The notes beneath the pieces were generated by a model. The model searched no databases, was not told where the DNA came from, and saw only the letters and a program-made list of their open reading frames with translations. Position numbers and translations under genes: made by a program. A DNA stretch of 47,864 nucleotides, from NCBI GenBank assembly GCA_021772075.1, contig JAETNQ010000032.1, positions 1 to 47,864 of the forward strand. Reading direction: 5' to 3'. Positions 42,541 to 47,864 of the stretch are shown here, one piece after another (position 1 is the first letter of the stretch; each line of letters starts with the position of its first letter). Source of the DNA: Lachnospiraceae bacterium (GTDB lineage Bacteria; Bacillota; Clostridia; Lachnospirales; Lachnospiraceae).

Positions 42541-43452
42541 ATGAAAAATCTCGTATTTGACATCGGCGGCACTGCAATAAAATATGGCATTTGTGAAAAT
42601 GATAAACTGCTCCAGGTAAACGAAATTCCCACCAACGCTCTTATGGGCGGGAGGCACGTTATGGATACGCTGACCGGCCTTATCAGATCCATCGCCGGAA
42701 ACACGGAATGCGATGCCATCGGTATCAGCACGGCCGGACAAGTAGACTCCTCCAAAGGATCCATCATTTACGCCAACAGCAATCTCCCTGATTATACGGG
42801 AACCCAGATACGCCGGGAACTGGAAAATATTTTCCATCTTCCGGTCGCGGTAGAAAATGATGTCAATTCCGCAGCCATCGGCGAAGCCGCCTATGGCGCA
42901 GGACAGGAATATCCTGACTTCCTCTGCCTCACTTACGGCACAGGAGTAGGCGGGGCCATCGTCCACAATAAGCAGATCTACCATGGCTCCAGTTTTTCCG
43001 CAGGGGAATTCGGCGCCATAGTAACCCATGGAGCCGCCAGAACTTTCGGTTCCGATTTTTTCGACGGCTGTTATGAACGTTACGCATCTACTACAGCCTT
43101 GGTCAACTCAGCATCCACCTTTCATCCTTCCCTGACTGACGGGAGAAAAATCTTTGAACGAATTGGAGATGAAGAAATCAAGGCAATCGTAGATTGCTGG
43201 ATCACCGAGATCCTTTTCGGCCTGACTACCCTGATCCATATTTTTAATCCTTCCTGCATTATCCTTGGAGGAGGCATTATGGTACAGCCTTATATTATAG
43301 AACAAATCAAGTCCAAAATCGGCCAAAGCATTATGCCGAGCTTTGCCCATGTGGAAATCAAACCCGCGGCTTTAGGCAATAATGCCGGATTATTAGGCGC
43401 AAACTATCTTGCAGCCCAATATAAAAGCCAATGCGGAAATAAAGAAATATAA
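42541..43452 (+). CDS. nanK: ROK-family kinase, putative N-acetylmannosamine kinase
   Basis: 303 residues. ATP-site motif VFDIGGTAIKYG at the N-terminus, AVENDVNSAAIGEAAYG and LTYGTGVGGAIVHN. The ROK zinc motif CxCGxxGCxE is reduced: only GCYERYAST remains. Zinc-less ROK kinases are known, for example NanK of Staphylococcus aureus. It phosphorylates ManNAc to ManNAc-6-P for nanE. GAAAGGAG lies upstream of ATG 42541. Confidence 0.85.
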   Translation: MKNLVFDIGGTAIKYGICENDKLLQVNEIPTNALMGGRHVMDTLTGLIRSIAGNTECDAIGISTAGQVDSSKGSIIYANSNLPDYTGTQIRRELENIFHLPVAVENDVNSAAIGEAAYGAGQEYPDFLCLTYGTGVGGAIVHNKQIYHGSSFSAGEFGAIVTHGAARTFGSDFFDGCYERYASTTALVNSASTFHPSLTDGRKIFERIGDEEIKAIVDCWITEILFGLTTLIHIFNPSCIILGGGIMVQPYIIEQIKSKIGQSIMPSFAHVEIKPAALGNNAGLLGANYLAAQYKSQCGNKEI

Positions 43453-43469
43453 TTCCTGCCGGATCTTCT

Positions 43470-43512
43470 TTCCGGCTCCGGGCAGCTGGTTTTGCCCGGA
43501 GCCGGAATTTTT
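43470..43512 (+). terminator. Strong terminator of the nanE-nanK operon
   Basis: TTCCGGCTCCGGGCA (43470-43484) and TGCCCGGAGCCGGAA (43493-43507) form a perfect 15-bp stem with an 8-base loop, followed by TTTTT. Confidence 0.95.
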
Positions 43513-43597
43513 GTTGCAATAAGCTGGCTCGCGAAGCGTGGCAGCGTTTGTTGCAATAAGCCGGCTCGCGGAGCGTGGCAGCGTTTGTTGACATAAG
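43513..43597. repeat. 37-bp tandem repeat with about 2.3 units
   Basis: A 37-base unit (GTTGCAATAAGC at its start, GTGGCAGCGTTT at its end) occurs at 43513-43549 and 43550-43586 with two differences, then a partial third. The short minus-strand frames over it (43358-43634) have no ribosome binding site. It fills the gap between the nanK terminator and the end of the radical SAM gene. Confidence 0.85.
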
Positions 43598-43611
43598 AAA
43601 CGCCGGCCCAA

Positions 43612-44505
43612 TCAGCAATTACCTGTAAACACATTTTTCAAATGCTTCTTTGCCGCCTCCGCAAGCCGATATATCTGTCCTACATCCGTAGCCTCCCTGT
43701 CCGCCACTCGGTACTGCGGGAAGAAACGGCTTACATGCAGCGGAATTTCCGTTCCGCCGGAAATTCCTGCCAAAGTGCTGATAGACGCGATCCATTCCGC
43801 TTCCTCTTCCATCTCTTCCATACTATCATTCTCTCCAGGCACGACCAGCGTAGTTAATTCTACATGGCAGTCTCTGGCGGCACGGACAATAAACGCCTTT
43901 ACCGTTTCCAGATCCCCTCCCAGCTTCCGGTAATAATTTTCCCGGAAGCCCTTCAAATCAATATTCATGGCATCGATAAAAGGAAGAACCTCCTCCAGCA
44001 CCTCTATGGAAACCGAACCATTTGTCACCAGCACATTATCCATGCCGGCCTCTTTTACCAGTTTCGCCGTATCCCGCACATATTCCCAGCCGACCATCGG
44101 CTCATTATAAGTAAAAGCAACCCCGATATTACCCGCCGGCCGGCATTCCAGCGCCTTGTCCGTTAATGTTTCCGGCGAAATATAGACCGCGCCCGTCGTC
44201 TCTTCCGCCTCTTGTCTCCCTGCCATGGATATTTCATGGTTCTGGCAAAATGGGCATTTCAAATTGCAGCCAAAACTTCCCACCGACAAGACCAGGCTTC
44301 CCGGACGAAACATTTTCAGCGGCTTTTTTTCTATTGGATCCAGCGCCAAGGATGTAGCCATCCCATAGTTATCGCATATCATACGTCCGCCTTCGTTTTT
44401 TCTCGCCAGGCAGATCCCTCTTTGCCCCGGCGCCAGACTGCAGTGGCGCATACATGTACGACATGTTATTTTCATAGAAGAAGTTTCCGCAAGCAATGCT
44501 TTCAT
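43612..44505 (-). CDS. amrS: AmmeMemoRadiSam system radical SAM enzyme
   Basis: 297 residues from ATG 44505 (AAAGGGG 7 bases upstream); the longer frame starts with TTG overlapping the previous stop. The N-terminal metal-site is CRTCMRHCSLAPGQRGICLA; the radical SAM cluster is CNLKCPFC near residue 85. NGSVSIEVLEEVLPFIDAMN and the NIDLKGF motif follow. Family substrate unknown. It directly follows the Memo-AMMECR1 fusion, which is the standard three-part system. Confidence 0.9.
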   Translation of the reverse strand: MKALLAETSSMKITCRTCMRHCSLAPGQRGICLARKNEGGRMICDNYGMATSLALDPIEKKPLKMFRPGSLVLSVGSFGCNLKCPFCQNHEISMAGRQEAEETTGAVYISPETLTDKALECRPAGNIGVAFTYNEPMVGWEYVRDTAKLVKEAGMDNVLVTNGSVSIEVLEEVLPFIDAMNIDLKGFRENYYRKLGGDLETVKAFIVRAARDCHVELTTLVVPGENDSMEEMEEEAEWIASISTLAGISGGTEIPLHVSRFFPQYRVADREATDVGQIYRLAEAAKKHLKNVFTGNC

Positions 44506-44528
44506 GGCATTTCCCCTTTCCGCCCGGC

Positions 44529-45914
44529 TCAATAATGCCGGACTACCTCAAATCTTTCCAGTTCCACTTCCTCCCCGGCCCCTATCCCTGCCTTATCTTT
44601 TGCGATCGCTATCTGCTCCTCCACAGTATCCACGCCGTCCAGGTCCGGGAGCAAAAGCCCCCGCTTATGTCCTTTTGTCACAACGACCCCGTACCTTTTC
44701 ACATCCAGTTCATCCGGCGAGGCGATCCGCTCCATATCTCCCAGCACATCCACGCTGATGTCAAGCCGGTCCAGTTCCTCCGGTTCTATAGGCGGAAAGC
44801 GTGGATCCCTGGAAGAAGCGCTGACCGCGTTTTCTATGATTTCTTCCGCGATAGAAGTCTGCACCGCGCGCACTGTCCCGATACATCCGCGCAGTCTTCC
44901 TTCTTTTTTGATTGAGACAAAGGCTCCCGCCTTTTGGTTATACATTTCCCCGGGCAGCCCTTCCGGCGTTTCTATCTTTCTTCCACTACGTATATACTCC
45001 TCTATCGTTTTCCTGGCCAGACGCACATAGGCATCCTCTTTTTCTCTCCGCTCCTGCATCCGCTCCCTTTCTTTTTCCTCATACTGTTCCCCGAAATTTC
45101 TCCCCGGATCCTCTCCGCAAGGCTTATAACAGCAGATACCATAGCCGACGCCAAAAGGTCCTTCATAAGACAAGGTTTCCGCCGCAACCCCTGTCCGGTC
45201 CAGAGCCCCTGCCATCATAGTAAACGAACGATGTCCGCACTCTCCTGCCTTTTCACAGAAATCTTCCGGAAATTCCAGCAATTCCCCAAAAGCCGCCCTC
45301 CCCATGACATCCATCACGCGGCTGTCATAGGCCGGCCCTTCTTCCCGGTAGCCATAAGGCCCGTCTTCTTTCAGCCTGTGGGACAAATCCCCGCTGCCGA
45401 CCAGCACCGTCTTTCTGTCCAAAACCTCCGCTGCCCTTTGGATGCACTGACCAAGCTCATAATGCCGGATCAGCGGCAGACCGGAAAGGCCGATCCTGAC
45501 CAGCCGGTATTCTTTCCAATACTGTTCCACAAAATATAAAGGCACCATCGTTCCGTGGTCCAGCCTCCTGTCCCTCTCTCCCATCGTTCCCGCCGGAAGT
45601 TCCCTGATATCCGCCAGCCTGCACAGCTTTTCCACAAACTCTGTGTCATAGGAAACTTCTAGTTTTACTTTTGCCGCCCGGAACTGTCCGAAATCACCTT
45701 TTGCACCTTTCCCCGGCGATATATGGAAATAATCCGCATACATCGTCTGGTGGGGGGAAACCAACACGATTGTCTCCGGCTTGATCTCCCCGATCCTTCT
45801 GGCCGCTTCCTGATAAGCCCGGACCGTATCCCCTATCTTCTTTTCTTCCCCTCTGCCCACATCCGGCACGATCAGCGGCGGATGCGGAACCATAAATGCT
45901 CCTGCAATTCCCAT
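44529..45914 (-). CDS. AmmeMemoRadiSam system proteins A and B fused (Memo-like plus AMMECR1)
   Basis: 461 residues. Residues 1-265 are a LigB/Memo-like domain with the metal-type His residues in MVPHPPLIVPD, VSPHQTMYADYFH, LDHGTMVPLYF and SGDLSHRL. Residues 285-460 are AMMECR1: VRLARKTIEEYIRSGRKIE, AGAFVSIKKEGRLRGCIGTV (LRGCIG is the signature) and SVDVLGDMERI. A and B are often separate genes; here they are one. Function in the cell is unknown, probably a radical-SAM-dependent modification. AAGGAG precedes the ATG. Confidence 0.9.
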   Translation of the reverse strand: MGIAGAFMVPHPPLIVPDVGRGEEKKIGDTVRAYQEAARRIGEIKPETIVLVSPHQTMYADYFHISPGKGAKGDFGQFRAAKVKLEVSYDTEFVEKLCRLADIRELPAGTMGERDRRLDHGTMVPLYFVEQYWKEYRLVRIGLSGLPLIRHYELGQCIQRAAEVLDRKTVLVGSGDLSHRLKEDGPYGYREEGPAYDSRVMDVMGRAAFGELLEFPEDFCEKAGECGHRSFTMMAGALDRTGVAAETLSYEGPFGVGYGICCYKPCGEDPGRNFGEQYEEKERERMQERREKEDAYVRLARKTIEEYIRSGRKIETPEGLPGEMYNQKAGAFVSIKKEGRLRGCIGTVRAVQTSIAEEIIENAVSASSRDPRFPPIEPEELDRLDISVDVLGDMERIASPDELDVKRYGVVVTKGHKRGLLLPDLDGVDTVEEQIAIAKDKAGIGAGEEVELERFEVVRHY

Positions 45915-45999
45915 TTTATCCCAACTCCTTTTCTGTTAGATTCTCCTGACATGCCCGGCCTTCGCCTTCGAATATAGGAAACGCCAGTCTGCCCGCCTC

Positions 46000-46533
46000 T
46001 CATTCCTGTCTCAAAAAAGAAACCAAAGGCATAATATATTCCTTGGAAGAAATATCAAAAGAACTTGCGATCAACCGTTCCATTTCTTTTTCATTATCGT
46101 TCTTATCCTTCTTCTTTTTCATCATCATGACCATAAACTTCATCATGCCTTTATCCATCAAAGACATTTTCTCATAACAGAGGCCGCTTTGCATATAGAA
46201 ATGCGGTATTTTTTTCATTTCTTCTTCCGTCAGGTTATTTTTCCAGAATTCCTCCACCACATCCTTCTCTGTATTCGGCGTCGCCCCCGTTACAAACAGG
46301 ATCCATTTGCCCACGGAAGCTTTCCGAAAGATTTCCCTGGCTTTTTTATACCCGTCAATCCTGCCCGCGTGCGCCCTGCTTCCAAAAACCACCGTATCGT
46401 ATCCGGACAGCGTTTCTGCTGTTACTGTCTTAAAATCCGCCAGTGCGGCATTTATTTCCCCTGCTATCATTTCCGCGTATTTCTTCGTAAATCCCGTGCT
46501 GCTCTTATAAATGATGATTATCCTTTTTTCCAT
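46000..46533 (-). CDS. Flavodoxin-domain protein
   Basis: 177 residues from ATG 46533 (GTG 46542 is the alternative). KRIIIIYKSSTGFTKKYAEM is the flavodoxin phosphate-binding loop; VVFGSRAHAGRIDGYKKARE and LFVTGATPNTE follow. It fits the Flavodoxin_5 type, a possible FMN-binding electron carrier or protoporphyrinogen-oxidase-like protein. The C-terminus has MMKFMVMMMKKKK, odd for a soluble protein. It overlaps tetR by 29 bp and so is probably controlled by it. Confidence 0.8.
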   Translation of the reverse strand: MEKRIIIIYKSSTGFTKKYAEMIAGEINAALADFKTVTAETLSGYDTVVFGSRAHAGRIDGYKKAREIFRKASVGKWILFVTGATPNTEKDVVEEFWKNNLTEEEMKKIPHFYMQSGLCYEKMSLMDKGMMKFMVMMMKKKKDKNDNEKEMERLIASSFDISSKEYIMPLVSFLRQE

Positions 46534-47107
46534 CCGAATCACCAGTCCTTTCTTCTAAGATCTGCTTCACAAATGCCTCATAAGCGGTTTCCTGCTGTTT
46601 CCATATTTCATCCGGCGGAATTCCCGGCGTCGTTACCGCCAGGATGGTACCTATGCCAATGGTATAAATCAGCATATTCATGTGCAGCTTCCTGGCCTGG
46701 TCCGCTTCTATCCCCAGCTGCCCGGCAATCGCTTCTGCAATCTGCGGATCGGATTCCGCCCGGTAAAGGTCATCCAGCGAAGCGATGTTTTCCCTCTGCC
46801 CCAAAACAAATATTTGAAATAATTTCGGCTCTTCCTCCGCCAGCCGGATATACGCCCTTCCTGTACTGCGAAACAGGTCAGACGGGTCAATATGCGTTTC
46901 TATATATTCTTTTATAAAACAGCGCGTTCTTTCCGCCACGTCACGCCGCAGCCCTTCCATATTTTTGCAATAGCTGTAAATAGGCTGCACGGAACAGCCT
47001 ATCTTACCGGCAATATTTTTTACCATCACCTGCTCCATGCCGCCGTTTCTCGCGATTTCAAAAGCGGCATCCACTACCATCTCTTTTGTGATCCTCTGCT
47101 TTGGCAT
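46505..47107 (-). CDS. TetR-family transcriptional regulator
   Basis: 200 residues from ATG 47107 with GGAGG 5 bases upstream. The HTH is KEMVVDAAFEIARNGGMEQV then KNIAGKIGCSVQPIYSYCKN. The C-terminal ligand domain is not family-specific (a TetR_C type with LFQIFVLGQREN). It lies upstream of the flavodoxin gene it overlaps. A 39-bp palindrome covers its own promoter, so it probably represses itself and the flavodoxin. Confidence 0.92.
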   Translation of the reverse strand: MPKQRITKEMVVDAAFEIARNGGMEQVMVKNIAGKIGCSVQPIYSYCKNMEGLRRDVAERTRCFIKEYIETHIDPSDLFRSTGRAYIRLAEEEPKLFQIFVLGQRENIASLDDLYRAESDPQIAEAIAGQLGIEADQARKLHMNMLIYTIGIGTILAVTTPGIPPDEIWKQQETAYEAFVKQILEERTGDSDGKKDNHHL

Positions 47108-47119
47108 CTTTCCCTCCTG

Positions 47120-47158
47120 ATAATCCATTTATATAATTTATTTATATAAATGGATTAT
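47120..47158. promoter_or_regulatory. TetR operator palindrome
   Basis: Two perfect 17-bp arms (47120-47136 and 47142-47158) read ATAATCCATTTATATAA and its complement, separated by 5 bases. They overlap the -10 element of the tetR promoter and end just before its ribosome binding site. Confidence 0.85.
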
Positions 47159-47183
47159 ATAATAAGAATGGACTTATTGTCAA
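47154..47183 (-). promoter_or_regulatory. Sigma-A promoter of tetR
   Basis: On the minus strand TTGACA (47183-47178), 18 bases, TATAAT (47159-47154). The -10 lies inside the palindrome. Confidence 0.75.
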
Positions 47184-47242
47184 TGCCGTTGCATGGATTT
47201 ACGAATTGCAGAGAAAATAAAAGAATAATCGTTCTTAACAGC

Positions 47243-47854
47243 TCATCTTCTCTCATAAACCAGCTCGGTAATACCATTATAAATCTGTGTTTTTGTCAGC
47301 CGCAGTTTTATTCCGTCTTCTATCGCTTCAAAGAGCCGGATACCCTTTCCTAAAATAACCGGAATGATGGAAATGTAATAAACATCGATTAAATTTTCCT
47401 GCATAAGCTGGCGGACAATGGAAGCCCCGCCGCAGATCCAAATATTTTTTCCTTTTTCCTGCATCAACTGCCTTACTAAACTGCACGGATCTTCCTGCGT
47501 AAATATAATTTGGCCGGCAGAAGGGATATCCCTATGCGTAATCACATAACTTGCCAAATCGGCATATACCCATTCCGACGGCGACAGCTCCGTAACCACT
47601 TGATGATACGTCTTCCATCCCATAACGACTGTGTCCACATCCTCTATGAAAGAAGAATACGAGTCGATGTTTTCCGCATTTTCATCCTGGCCCTCTAACC
47701 AGCCCACGCCGCCGTCCTTATCCGCTATATACCCGTCAAGGCTCATGGCAATCAAAGACCCCGCTGCAAGCAACGGGGTATCAAACTTGCAACGCTGCAG
47801 AGCAGCGGGGTATTTGACCCTCGCGGCAGTCGCCAAATGTCTGCAAGCAGCCAC
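47243..47854 (-). CDS. RibD/DHFR-like reductase with N-terminus replaced by the repeat
   Basis: The body from about ATG 47746 (MSLDGYIADKDGGVGWLEGQ, then FIEDVDTVVMGWKTYHQVV and the RQLMQENLIDVYYISIIPVI stretch) is a RibD C-terminal/DHFR-like reductase, about 167 residues. These proteins normally start with about ten extra residues ending in FIAMSLDGYI. Here that part is replaced by the terminal repeat, which stays open in frame to the window edge and supplies only a GTG at 47854. The true start is therefore unknown. The fold would use NADPH; substrate uncertain. It may be partly inactive or its real start lies outside. Confidence 0.7.
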   Translation of the reverse strand: MAACRHLATAARVKYPAALQRCKFDTPLLAAGSLIAMSLDGYIADKDGGVGWLEGQDENAENIDSYSSFIEDVDTVVMGWKTYHQVVTELSPSEWVYADLASYVITHRDIPSAGQIIFTQEDPCSLVRQLMQEKGKNIWICGGASIVRQLMQENLIDVYYISIIPVILGKGIRLFEAIEDGIKLRLTKTQIYNGITELVYERR

Positions 47855-47864
47855 TTGGCTCGTT
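47758..47864. repeat. Right copy of terminal direct repeat
   Basis: 47764-47864 equals 1-101. This copy shows more of the left end of the element: ACCCCG (47758-47763) pairs with CGGGGT (47774-47779) in a hairpin. The element therefore extends beyond the shared 101 bases on each side, and its full length is at least about 116 bases when both copies are combined. Confidence 0.85.

Noticed and set aside
42253-43029. 258-codon minus-strand ORF opposite nanK
   Set aside because: Antisense to the anomerase and ROK kinase genes, whose motifs are clear.
43358-43634. Three overlapping small minus-strand ORFs over the 37-bp repeat
   Set aside because: They come from the tandem repeat and the terminator. 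No ribosome binding site, and several frames are open at once.
1-47864. Plasmid or phage with terminal redundancy
   Set aside because: No replication, partition, packaging or structural phage genes. The content is typical chromosomal flagellar and nan genes.

Overview
The window looks like a chromosomal segment of a motile, Gram-positive gut anaerobe of the class Clostridia, most likely Lachnospiraceae. The reasons are the late flagellar block flgM-flgN-flgK-flgK-flgL-fliW-csrA / flaG-fliD-fliS-fliT-like-flagellin, strong AGGAGG-type ribosome binding sites, sigma-28 promoters of the TAAA-N16-CCGATA form, CgeB-like glycosyltransferases beside flagellin, and a sialic-acid operon with a CUT1 ABC importer. 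The assignment rests on gene content only.

Layout. (1) 1-22,000: a large surface-glycan island, almost all on the minus strand and directly downstream of flagellin. It holds three complete CgeB-like glycosyltransferases at 17038-21721, a fourth at 2779-4425 and a fifth cut at the window edge. It also has a TOD1/MUCI70-like protein, GT2-type transferases, a GT2-methyltransferase fusion, five more methyltransferase genes (two of them with a kinase-like C-terminus), a cytidylyltransferase-PEP mutase fusion, a TagF-like CDP-alcohol phosphotransferase on the plus strand, a GT-D transferase and a decayed GT2. Several genes are recent-looking paralogous pairs. The position predicts glycosylation of flagellin, and the PEP mutase fusion predicts that the glycan, or another surface polymer, carries a phosphonate. 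(2) 21,830-33,381: late flagellar genes with three sigma-28 promoters, the CsrA-FliW regulatory pair, and a CsrA-type hairpin in the flagellin leader. A 55-codon gene of unknown function with its own sigma-A promoter and terminator sits on the opposite strand between flaG and csrA. (3) 33,600-43,512: sialic-acid catabolism. On the minus strand are a solute-binding lipoprotein, two permeases, N-acetylneuraminate lyase and an RpiR regulator, followed 33 bp later by a chemoreceptor. On the plus strand, from a divergent promoter, are nanE, a YhcH/NanQ-type anomerase and a ROK kinase. (4) 43,612-47,864: the AmmeMemoRadiSam pair (radical SAM enzyme and a Memo-AMMECR1 fusion), a flavodoxin with a TetR regulator that has a 39-bp palindromic operator over its promoter, and a RibD/DHFR-like reductase.

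The same 101 bases occur at both window ends (1-101 and 47764-47864). They belong to a structured repeat that interrupts a coding frame at each end. This is either a dispersed repeat that broke or falsely circularised the contig, or a real direct repeat flanking the segment.

Working together: FlgM, sigma-28, FliW and CsrA time filament assembly; FlgN, FliS and the FliT-like protein chaperone the export substrates; the downstream island supplies enzymes to decorate the filament; the nan genes import and degrade sialic acid, and the neighbouring chemoreceptor may link sialic acid to motility. I saw no rRNA, tRNA, CRISPR array, transposase or phage genes.
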